A DNA stretch of 38,519 nt. It comes from SAR86 cluster bacterium AG-313-D11 (GTDB lineage Bacteria; Pseudomonadota; Gammaproteobacteria; Magnimaribacterales; D2472). The position numbers and the translations under genes were made by a program. This document shows, one piece after another, positions 1-7,038 of the stretch (within the stretch, counting starts at the first letter, position 1; the number at the start of each line of letters is the position of its first letter). The notes under the pieces were generated by a model. That model saw only the letters and a program-made list of their open reading frames with translations, did not search any database and was not told the DNA's origin. The stretch lies in assembly GCA_003284215.1 (NCBI GenBank), contig QBVW01000006.1, forward strand, positions 1-38,519. Direction: 5' to 3'.

Positions 1-2
1 TT

Positions 3-299
3 TTAGCTGCACAAGTGGGTCATTATGGTTTATACATTTTAATGGGTGCTTTGGTGCTGACTGGAATAATTTCAGCCACTTTTGCCTCAGATCCAATATT
101 GGTATTCAATTCATATGACCTTGCTTTTGCAAATCATAATGAGAATGTTTTTAGAATAGTTAGAGGGATACATGAATTTTGTACAAATGCCATTATCGCT
201 TTAATTGTCATTCATATTTTTGCTGCCACTTATCATCACTTTGTTTTAAAAGACAACACAGCTTCTAATATGTCTAAGTTTTGGACAACAAAATATTAA
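3..299 (+). CDS. Cytochrome b561 family protein (5' truncated)
   Basis: This is the C-terminal part of a di-haem cytochrome b561, an inner-membrane electron carrier that passes electrons between quinol and a periplasmic partner. The frame is open from the window edge, so the gene starts upstream; an internal GTG at base 15 is not a credible start. Visible features are an early HYGLY stretch with a candidate haem-ligand His, two hydrophobic segments, and the family-typical C-terminal pattern of a His before the last helix followed by IHIFAATYHHF and a short hydrophilic tail. About 98 codons remain of a family usually near 180 residues. The DUF1080 gene starts 2 bases after the stop, which suggests co-transcription. 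The partner oxidoreductase is not visible. Confidence 0.85.
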   Translation, partial: LAAQVGHYGLYILMGALVLTGIISATFASDPILVFNSYDLAFANHNENVFRIVRGIHEFCTNAIIALIVIHIFAATYHHFVLKDNTASNMSKFWTTKY

Positions 300-301
300 C
301 C

Positions 302-955
302 ATGCTTAAAACAACTTTATTATTAAGTTTTATTTTAATGAGCGAAATTTCTGCAGCTCAGTCAAACTGGCTAAACTTATTTGATGGCAGCAACATAGAT
401 CAATGGAGAACTTATCAATGTAATTGCACAACCGATGGATGGGTTATTGTAAACAATGAACTGGTTCGCAAAGGTCCAGCAAGAGATTTAATCACAAAAG
501 AAAAATTTAAAAATTTTATCTTAGAGCTTGAATGGAATATATCAAAGGGTGGTAACAGCGGAATTATTCTTCGGGCAAATGAAACAGAGCAGTATTCTTT
601 TATGAGTGGTATTGAGATGCAAATCCTTGATGATTTAAATCATCCTGACGGCGTCAACACTTTGACATCTGCCGGATCTATTTATGGTTTGTACCCAAAT
701 TTAATCAATGCAACCAAGCCTTTTGGTGAGTGGAACAAAGTACGCATAATAGCGTTCGAAAATTCAATTAAATTTTTTCTTAATAGCCAACTTATCAATA
801 GTATATCTATTGGCTCAAAGCGCTGGAATAAAGCTGTGAATAACAGTAAATTCCAATCATTAAAAAACTATGGTTCTTCTCCTCAGGGTCATGTAGTGTT
901 GCAAGATCATGGCAATGAGGTTTCTTTTAGAAAGATTAAAATAAGAAAGTTGTAA
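302..955 (+). CDS. Exported DUF1080 (3-keto-disaccharide hydrolase-like) protein
   Basis: The protein is 217 residues with an N-terminal signal peptide (MLKTTLLLSFILMSEISAAQ). I chose the ATG at 302; a TTG at 281 would overlap the upstream gene and add seven residues before the signal peptide. The mature part has the DUF1080 pattern: WLNLFDGSN...W near the start, a central GGNSGIILR strand, and a C-terminal HGNEVSFRKIKIR. DUF1080 is a concanavalin-like beta-sandwich, and some members hydrolyse 3-keto-glycosides made by periplasmic sugar dehydrogenases. It directly follows a cytochrome b561, which could take electrons from such a dehydrogenase, but no dehydrogenase gene is in view. The family call is firm; the substrate is unknown. 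Confidence 0.85.
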   Translation: MLKTTLLLSFILMSEISAAQSNWLNLFDGSNIDQWRTYQCNCTTDGWVIVNNELVRKGPARDLITKEKFKNFILELEWNISKGGNSGIILRANETEQYSFMSGIEMQILDDLNHPDGVNTLTSAGSIYGLYPNLINATKPFGEWNKVRIIAFENSIKFFLNSQLINSISIGSKRWNKAVNNSKFQSLKNYGSSPQGHVVLQDHGNEVSFRKIKIRKL

Positions 956-959
956 TTAT

Positions 960-2456
960 TTAAGGTTGTGACTCTTCAGATAGTTTGATCACAGTTTGGT
1001 GAATAATTGGAGCAGTATTTGGACCCAAGGATACAATCTCCCCATAAGTTTCTTCACTCTCATCATAGATCCAAGGAGCGTCTTTATCCCATTCGCTCTT
1101 AGGAATAATGTAACCGATAGCATCATTTGCTAAGTTCACTATGAGGTTTACCTTGCCTGGAAGTTGACTGCGCAAAGGTGGTACTTCTTCTGGTTCCATA
1201 GCGAAATCAGCACCCTTCGGATTTTCTATCCCGCCCACAGCAATTTCTGGATATAGTTCACCGGGTATGCCTGTAATAGTTGCATCACCTAATTGGATGA
1301 ATGCCACTTCACTGAGATATCGTATAAATGGTGGCATGAGATGAAATTGAGGACTGCTGTCGACCACACCAAGGAGAGTGCCTATCGCAAGCATGAAATT
1401 CTCTATACCCAATTCTACTTCGATAGCGCGGAAAGTTATTTTAGGTTCTGGACTAGAAACAAATCTGTTTTCATTGAAAGCATCAATGACGCTGTTTGCC
1501 AGACTATAACCAAAGGTACGGGCTTTAGCATGTCCTGGCTCAGTAAAGGTTTTTTCTAAAAAAGGATCATAGATGGTATCTGTTGGACCAGAAGTCATTA
1601 AGCCTCCAATATTGCCGGTCAGCCATAATGTAGTTCCTCCAAGTCCAGGCTTCAATAATTCGTCATTATAATAAATACCTTCACTGAGTCCTTTTCTAAG
1701 ATAGCCGGCTACATCTGCTGTTAATTCTAAATTTTTATCCCAAGCAAGCTCTACATGAATTCCAACATTAACTAATGTACCTATAATCGAATCGTCAGGG
1801 CGGCTAAATAATAATGCTCGAATGTCTTCATCTATGACAATGGGTTTACGTTTATCTTTAATTGGCGTTAATGGGTTAGTTGGAATGCGTGCCATGCTCA
1901 TCTGCGCAGGCTCTAAGTTTTCTATGGCTTCACTCAGTGCATCTAGAATATTTTGCTGTAATTGCTGCATGTAATTTGGATCAACACCTGAACTCAAAAA
2001 TCCTGGCCCCCAAAGACCTTGAGTATCGGGACCTTCATGATTGTGAGTTGCGTGCACCATAAGATAATCTAAATCCCACTCTGCAGGCACAGCTTCCCGC
2101 ACACCAAGTACAAATTTACGCATCAAGCCAACCGTATCTGCAGTCACAATTCCAACGCGATTGTTACCATCATCAATTACGACGGCCACTGCCATAATGT
2201 TGTCTTTGATTCCTTGAGCAGGTCGTTGATTTTGAAAACCCGCCATCCATACAGCATCAAATTTTCCATTACCATTCACATCTGTCCACAGATCAATCTC
2301 GGGATCAAATTGAGCATCATTATTTACGTCGACCCATTGGTCTATAAGGTCAGGAGTAATTGATACTTGTGCAAACCCAACCTGCAATTCTTCTGCCTGA
2401 GCTCGAGGCAGCAAAAGAATCCCAACAATTGCTATCGTAAGGAAGTTTTTTTTCAT
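960..2456 (-). CDS. Neutral/alkaline ceramidase N-domain-like exported protein
   Basis: The protein is 498 residues from the ATG at 2456, which opens a clear signal peptide (KKNFLTIAIVGILLLPRAQA); the frame extends 25 codons further upstream but without signal-like sequence. The N-terminal domain resembles neutral ceramidases: VGFAQVSITPD at the mature start, GIVTADTVG, and the metal-site region HATHNHEGPD, followed by LWLTGNIGG in place of the usual serine-containing active-site segment. Between the first strand and WMAGF lie two EF-hand-like loops (DVNNDAQFD and DVNGNGKFD), probably calcium-binding. The C-terminal domain of true ceramidases seems absent: about 500 residues against 650-700. 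It may act on another lipid amide or ester. A 160-base gap separates it from the TonB receptor upstream. Confidence 0.8.
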   Translation of the reverse strand: MKKNFLTIAIVGILLLPRAQAEELQVGFAQVSITPDLIDQWVDVNNDAQFDPEIDLWTDVNGNGKFDAVWMAGFQNQRPAQGIKDNIMAVAVVIDDGNNRVGIVTADTVGLMRKFVLGVREAVPAEWDLDYLMVHATHNHEGPDTQGLWGPGFLSSGVDPNYMQQLQQNILDALSEAIENLEPAQMSMARIPTNPLTPIKDKRKPIVIDEDIRALLFSRPDDSIIGTLVNVGIHVELAWDKNLELTADVAGYLRKGLSEGIYYNDELLKPGLGGTTLWLTGNIGGLMTSGPTDTIYDPFLEKTFTEPGHAKARTFGYSLANSVIDAFNENRFVSSPEPKITFRAIEVELGIENFMLAIGTLLGVVDSSPQFHLMPPFIRYLSEVAFIQLGDATITGIPGELYPEIAVGGIENPKGADFAMEPEEVPPLRSQLPGKVNLIVNLANDAIGYIIPKSEWDKDAPWIYDESEETYGEIVSLGPNTAPIIHQTVIKLSEESQP

Positions 2457-2616
2457 AACTATAAATATACAATAAATGTTTTGGCTATGCTTTGTGTTTA
2501 TGAATTGAGCTCGAGGAGGGCTTAGCAACATAAGATTCTTTCAAATTTCCCTTTTGGGATACTAATTTCACTCGAAACCCATTAAATATCGACTGTAAGG
2601 GCATTAAATTTAATAG

Positions 2617-4572
2617 CTAGAGCTTTATTTTGAATCCACCATTTACAACAAATCCATCTAAGGGTGCATAGATATCAGAGAATATAGGGTCAAGCTTAGT
2701 CCCACTATAGATTGAATCAAATTTAGTCTGACGAGTATCAGAAAAGTTTTCAAAATTGAGAAATATTGAAAAATCATTTTTAAACATCTTTTCCATCATT
2801 AATCCATAAATCCAAAAATCTCTTGACGAACTTCCATCTGTTAGCACTTGTTCACCATAGTAATATGCTTCAAGACCTATTCTGAAATCTCCCTCACGTT
2901 CATAAACGAAAATATTATTTACTCTTTTTTTTGGCATAAGAGGAACCCTGGAATTTTTATTTGGCTTATGGATTTCCACATCTGCATGCGTGTAGCCAAA
3001 GTAATATTTCCAGCCATTCCATTTAAAGACAGTGCTAAGTTCAAAACCCTGACTATCAAGATAATCATCAGGCTGCAAAAATGAATATTGATTGTCACTG
3101 ACTTGTAGTAATTTTAAGGGTCTATCAACCTTCGTATAAAACAACAAAAGATTTAAATTAAAATTAATGCCTGAATCAAATTCGATACTCTTATTTATGT
3201 CAAAATTAATTCCTGATGATTCTTCTGCTTCCAGTAGATCAGAATCTATTGGCAATAAATTTCGATACTTGATTGATTCTGCTTCATCATTAAATGATGA
3301 AGGTTCTTTGTAGCCTAAACCTCCACCTATACGCAGAGACAGTGACTCATCAGGAGTGTATAAAAAAGAAATACGCGGTAGAACAAAACTTCCATAGTCG
3401 GATGTTTGATCAATGCGTATGCCACTTTCAAGAGACCAACTATCATTGATTAAGAAAGTGCCTTGTGTAAATAAGCCCCATGTTTTAGTTTGTAAATCTA
3501 AGTTCTGTGATGAGAGTGGTTGTTCCTGGTCAAATTTTTCAGTCCATAAATTAATTCCAACGACCCAATCCAATTTCTGTGATGCGCCAAGAAGATGAAG
3601 CTCTGAAAAGCTTGATGTTTGTTTGCCAGCAAAAAAATACGCAGGGATTTTTAGCTCTTGCTGATAGTGGTTGATACTATTTTTGATGACTAGCTCATTT
3701 CCAGAATTAAGCTCTCGAATATACTCAATTTGAGAGGATAGTCGATCCGTTTCAATCTGTTCAAAATATGCAGGAACATCATTTTTGTTATTTACATATT
3801 TCATATATCCGCCTAAACGATTCTCATGAATAGCATTTAAACCAATGTTTAATTCACTTTTGTCTCCCTCAAAAAAAATACGCGGATTAAAAGTCCAACG
3901 ATCAAATTCTGGAATAGCGCTAAATCCATCTTTAGTAGGATCATATGCGTCACTTTGGTTCAATGATGTAAAAATGGTTGAACTAAATTTTTCATTCTTT
4001 ATTGATGAATAAGTGCTTAAATCAATACCTTTCGAGGAAGTCTTATTAACAAGAAATGAATTTTCATTTTCATTACTCGGCTTTTTAGTGATTAAATTTA
4101 CTATTCCTGCAATAGCTCCGCCTCCATACAACGTTGAGTTAGCACCTTTGATTACTTCAACTTGTTTCAGATCTAAAGGCGCAATTTGTAAGAGCCCCAG
4201 TCCTGAAGAAAAGCCACCATATAGGGGCATGCCATCTCGTAAAATTTGAGTGTATTTTCCATTTAAACCTTGAATTCTTATGCTTGAATTAAAGCTAATC
4301 GGAGATGTTTGTTGAACGTGTATTCCGGTTATTTCATTTAATAGCATTCGAATATCACCTGGTTTCATGTTTGCTTTTTCATTGATTTCCTCCCCACCAA
4401 GCACTTCTACACGTGTAGGTTGCTGCTCAAAGCTGCGTTGATTTCGGAGTGAGATAACAATTACTTCCTCTGTCTCATGCGAGGGTGAAGAATGGAGTGG
4501 TTTAATATTTAATACAGGAATTAAAACTAAAAGGAATAAAAAATGAGAAATATATTTATTGAAGTTACGCAT
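2617..4572 (-). CDS. TonB-dependent outer-membrane receptor
   Basis: The protein is 651 residues. An N-terminal signal sequence (about residues 8-29) is followed by a TonB-box-like EEVIVIS, a plug domain (about 45-150) with RIQGLNGKYTQILRDGMPLYGG and ANSTLYGGGAIAGIVNLITKK, and a beta-barrel ending in VNGGFKIKL. Length and plug sequence resemble siderophore, haem or metal-chelate receptors (FecA/CirA class) more than the larger oligosaccharide receptors. The ATG overlaps the stop of the small Cys/His protein upstream by 8 bases (ATGCGTAA), implying translational coupling. Small Cys/His-bearing exported proteins in this position often accompany metal-uptake receptors, so the ligand may be a metal or metal chelate; that is inference. 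No energising ExbBD-TonB genes are nearby. Confidence 0.9.
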   Translation of the reverse strand: MRNFNKYISHFLFLLVLIPVLNIKPLHSSPSHETEEVIVISLRNQRSFEQQPTRVEVLGGEEINEKANMKPGDIRMLLNEITGIHVQQTSPISFNSSIRIQGLNGKYTQILRDGMPLYGGFSSGLGLLQIAPLDLKQVEVIKGANSTLYGGGAIAGIVNLITKKPSNENENSFLVNKTSSKGIDLSTYSSIKNEKFSSTIFTSLNQSDAYDPTKDGFSAIPEFDRWTFNPRIFFEGDKSELNIGLNAIHENRLGGYMKYVNNKNDVPAYFEQIETDRLSSQIEYIRELNSGNELVIKNSINHYQQELKIPAYFFAGKQTSSFSELHLLGASQKLDWVVGINLWTEKFDQEQPLSSQNLDLQTKTWGLFTQGTFLINDSWSLESGIRIDQTSDYGSFVLPRISFLYTPDESLSLRIGGGLGYKEPSSFNDEAESIKYRNLLPIDSDLLEAEESSGINFDINKSIEFDSGINFNLNLLLFYTKVDRPLKLLQVSDNQYSFLQPDDYLDSQGFELSTVFKWNGWKYYFGYTHADVEIHKPNKNSRVPLMPKKRVNNIFVYEREGDFRIGLEAYYYGEQVLTDGSSSRDFWIYGLMMEKMFKNDFSIFLNFENFSDTRQTKFDSIYSGTKLDPIFSDIYAPLDGFVVNGGFKIKL

Positions 4573-4867
4573 TTGAAGTACCTAAATAATAAAATGGCGG
4601 AGCTCTTATTGGAGTATTAGTAGTGATTGAATAACTAGAGATTCGATTAACACAAGGTATATTCAAAAAACGCTCAAAACTAATGTCTCCTTCTTGGTTA
4701 GATGAGGCTATAAATTTATCATCTCCACCGTTGGGGCAAATAAAACAATTTTGCTCGTGACAATCTTCTTCAAAAAGATGAGAGGCCTCAATTAATTGAC
4801 TAAAAATAAAAGCTGAAAACAATATGCAAGCCGAGATCAAATTAGAATATTTGATTTTGTGAATCAT
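4565..4867 (-). CDS. Small exported Cys/His protein coupled to TonB receptor
   Basis: The protein is 100 residues with an N-terminal hydrophobic segment (about 9-25) that looks like a signal peptide or anchor. It then has a compact cluster HLFEEDCHEQNCFICP, with three Cys and two His in 16 residues, suited to binding a metal. The C-terminal part carries RAPPFYYL, recalling the short RAPP ending seen in DUF2946-type proteins encoded just ahead of TonB receptors. The gene overlaps the receptor by 8 bases. A role as periplasmic metal sensor or chaperone for that receptor fits the position but is unproven. No catalytic domain is visible. Confidence 0.65.
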   Translation of the reverse strand: MIHKIKYSNLISACILFSAFIFSQLIEASHLFEEDCHEQNCFICPNGGDDKFIASSNQEGDISFERFLNIPCVNRISSYSITTNTPIRAPPFYYLGTSNA

Positions 4868-4950
4868 TCTTCAATAATAATTAAAAAGTTGACTCCAAGA
4901 AAGAAAATCATGAATATTATTTTATTAGACTATGTAAGTTATATAACAAA

Positions 4951-5277
4951 ATGAATCTAAGTTCTCTTTTAACAGCATGTTGTGTTTTTGCATTCTTTTT
5001 AGGATGCAGCAGTAAAAATCTTGATAAAGAATTTGATTGCGAAGGCACGAAGGTAAAATTTAATGATTATGAAAGGTTTTTTGAGGTTGGGGGAATTGAG
5101 TTAAGCGCTCAGCAAGATTTTTTTATGAATCAAATAACCATCTTTGGAAAGTTCAATCAGAACACTGAAGAAGCTACAACCATCACCTTCAATAAAATTA
5201 ATCAGAAGATGGAATTAAAAGACTCCAAAGGAATAATTACAAAGCAATGTATTGAGTTAATAAAAGATACAAATTAA
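4951..5277 (+). CDS. Putative small lipoprotein
   Basis: I do not recognise a family. The protein is 108 residues and starts with a hydrophobic stretch ending in a lipobox-like FFLGC followed by SSKN, so it is probably lipidated at Cys19 or so and anchored in a membrane. The mature part is polar and Phe/Asn-rich, with one Cys near each end (FDCEG and KQCIEL) that could form a disulfide. It is transcribed away from the TonB-receptor unit across an 83-base intergenic region. Its last bases overlap, on the opposite strand, the stop of a predicted 28-residue miniprotein. Confidence 0.6.
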   Translation: MNLSSLLTACCVFAFFLGCSSKNLDKEFDCEGTKVKFNDYERFFEVGGIELSAQQDFFMNQITIFGKFNQNTEEATTITFNKINQKMELKDSKGIITKQCIELIKDTN

Positions 5278-5360
5278 AGGTAGCCTATGCCGAACCAACC
5301 AATCATAAATCCAATGATTATGGCAACCAGGACAGGAATAACTTTCTTTAAAAATTTCAT
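5274..5360 (-). CDS. Single-span membrane miniprotein (28 aa)
   Basis: This is a short frame found by reading the gap by eye. ATG at 5360 gives 28 residues: a basic start (MKFLKK), one uninterrupted hydrophobic span (VIPVLVAIIIGFMIGWFG) and a short IGYL end, then TAA. The positive-inside N-terminus, the Gly-x3-Gly spacing in the span and the absence of charged residues inside it are what a real one-helix membrane protein looks like. An AAGGA lies about 12 bases upstream, slightly far for a ribosome site. It follows a 61-residue gene on the same strand by 6 bases, so it could be the last gene of an SDR-61aa-28aa unit. Function unknown; existence moderately supported. Confidence 0.45.
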   Translation of the reverse strand: MKFLKKVIPVLVAIIIGFMIGWFGIGYL

Positions 5361-5366
5361 ATCTTT

Positions 5367-5552
5367 TTAATCTTCCTTTAAATATAGATTATTAATTTTT
5401 CTTAATAATTCAGTTAACTGTATTTTTTGGCTAGAGGTGCCCGAGAGTTGAGTAAGCTCTGAATTGATCACAATTAACTCTGTGTGTTTTTGCAACTGTT
5501 CATCTAGATTCTTATCTATTTGTTTTTTTCTGTGTTCGCTTAAATATTCCAT
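5367..5552 (-). CDS. Small hydrophilic helical protein, unknown function
   Basis: The protein is 61 residues, highly charged and without membrane segments. The sequence has regularly spaced Leu/Ile (LDEQLQKHTELIVINSEL, then IQLTELLRKINNLYL), which suggests two amphipathic helices or a short coiled coil. It lies 21 bases after the SDR gene on the same strand and 6 bases before the 28-residue membrane miniprotein, so the three are likely one transcript. No family recognised. The composition is protein-like, but with only 61 codons a chance frame is not excluded. Confidence 0.5.
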   Translation of the reverse strand: MEYLSEHRKKQIDKNLDEQLQKHTELIVINSELTQLSGTSSQKIQLTELLRKINNLYLKED

Positions 5553-5573
5553 ATGCTTAGTTTATATCTAACA

Positions 5574-6473
5574 TTAGTTGATTGACTTGAGTGGTTTTTT
5601 ATCTCTAAAGAGAGTTAATAAAGGAATAAATAAAGGCCATGTCTTATGATAATGTTTTGGAAAGAGTCTTTGTGATAGGTCCAATAGCTTGGCATCTAGC
5701 CCAACAAAAATCTTACTTTTATTTTTCTTAACACCATTCAAGATTATTTTTGCAGCCTTGCTTGGATGCATGCCACCTTCTTTAAATAGCTCACCCATTT
5801 CTTGCTGTGTTTTAGGAGGATTTCTATTGAAAATAGACATTCTAGCTTGAGTCTTATCAAAATCTTCTTCGCTCATTCTTGCCGATGAAGCAATATTTGT
5901 TCCAATGTGTCCTGGATGAACGCAGTGAATCTGAAGGTTGGGATTTGTTTGCTTCATTTCTAGCGCAAGACTTTCTGTAAAACCCCTTATAGCAAATTTG
6001 GTTGCATGATAGACACTCTGTCCAGGTATAGCCACCATTCCAAATATTGATGAAGTATTGACAATGGCCGCCTCAGAGTTATCAATCATATGCGGGATAA
6101 AAGCTCTGGTGCTGTTAATAACTCCCTCAAAATTGATACCCATAACCCAATCCCAATTATCCTTATGCATATCTTTAAAATAAGACCCTGAACCAACACC
6201 TGCATTATTAAAAACTAAATCTACTTTTCCGTGTTCATCTATAACTTTTTGAGGCAGCGCCTCAATAGACTCTTTGTCAGATACATCTAAAAGATGTGAT
6301 GAAACTGATACATTGTATTTTCTTAACATTGCTAAAGTTTCATTTAATGTCTCCTCATTGATATCGCAGATACAGACATCAGCTCCGTCTTTTGCAAGGA
6401 GTATTGCTAGGTATCTTCCCATGCCTGAACCTGCTCCAGTAATGACAGCTACTTTTTCTCTGAAAGTTTTCAT
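5574..6473 (-). CDS. Short-chain dehydrogenase/reductase (SDR)
   Basis: The protein is 299 residues, a classical SDR with an extended C-terminus. Visible motifs are the NAD(P)-binding TGAGSGMGR near residue 13, an Asp after beta-2 (CDINEE), NNAG, the catalytic Ser in NTSSIFG, and YHATK with catalytic Tyr and Lys. The acidic residue after beta-2 (CICDI) favours NAD(H) over NADPH. The C-terminal 60 residues with a hydrophobic PLFIPLLTLF suggest membrane association, as in several lipid or sterol SDRs. Substrate cannot be read from sequence. Its start codon lies only 23 bases from that of the divergent thermonuclease. Confidence 0.85.
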   Translation of the reverse strand: MKTFREKVAVITGAGSGMGRYLAILLAKDGADVCICDINEETLNETLAMLRKYNVSVSSHLLDVSDKESIEALPQKVIDEHGKVDLVFNNAGVGSGSYFKDMHKDNWDWVMGINFEGVINSTRAFIPHMIDNSEAAIVNTSSIFGMVAIPGQSVYHATKFAIRGFTESLALEMKQTNPNLQIHCVHPGHIGTNIASSARMSEEDFDKTQARMSIFNRNPPKTQQEMGELFKEGGMHPSKAAKIILNGVKKNKSKIFVGLDAKLLDLSQRLFPKHYHKTWPLFIPLLTLFRDKKPLKSIN

Positions 6474-6496
6474 TAAATTATTGTATATTTATACCT

Positions 6497-7009
6497 ATGA
6501 AAAGTATCCTCATCTCAATATTTCTTCTTTCAACATATTCCATTGGAGCTATCAGTGAACTTAGCTCTGCGAAAGCCGCTGACATTATTGGTAAACCTCA
6601 AATCACTGATGGAGATACCATTGTTATTAATGATATTAAAATTAGATTTACTGGCAGTGATGCGCCTGAAAGTTATTTTTTTGGTAAAACTCAAATTTGC
6701 AAAGATAGCGCAGGTCAAGATTGGGAATGTGGCAAGGCTGCAACAGATAAACTTAAGCAGTTAATAAATAATCAAACAGTGAGATGTTCTGATGAAGGCA
6801 AAGATAGATATGGAAGAACATTAGGAATTTGTTATGTTGGGGACATAGACTTACAAGCTGAAATGGTAAAGTCTGGTATGGCTGTTGCCTATTTAAGATA
6901 TTCAGATAGGTACGAACAAGAACAAAACTTCGCCAAGAAACTTAAAGCAGGCATGTGGAGTGGAGAATTCCAAGAACCTGAGACTTGGCGCAGAGAAAAT
7001 AGAAATTAA
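6497..7009 (+). CDS. Secreted thermonuclease-like (SNase) protein
   Basis: The protein is 170 residues with an N-terminal signal peptide (about 1-28), so it is periplasmic or secreted. The staphylococcal-nuclease fold shows DGDTIVI (calcium-site Asp region), IRFTGSDAPE (catalytic Arg and acidic loop), then KDRYGRTLG, EMVKSGMAVAYLRY and AGMWSG. Two or three Cys (CKDS, WECGK, CSDEG) may form disulfides, as in many proteobacterial exported SNases. A likely role is Ca-dependent cleavage of extracellular DNA/RNA for nutrient recovery. The start is fixed by the signal peptide. Confidence 0.88.
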   Translation: MKSILISIFLLSTYSIGAISELSSAKAADIIGKPQITDGDTIVINDIKIRFTGSDAPESYFFGKTQICKDSAGQDWECGKAATDKLKQLINNQTVRCSDEGKDRYGRTLGICYVGDIDLQAEMVKSGMAVAYLRYSDRYEQEQNFAKKLKAGMWSGEFQEPETWRRENRN

Positions 7010-7038
7010 ATAATTTTTAAACTTTCCTTCAAACCCTT

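Noticed and set aside
2457-2531. 25-codon N-terminal extension of the ceramidase-like gene
   Set aside because: The extension precedes a clean signal peptide and would bury it, so the start at 2456 is preferred.
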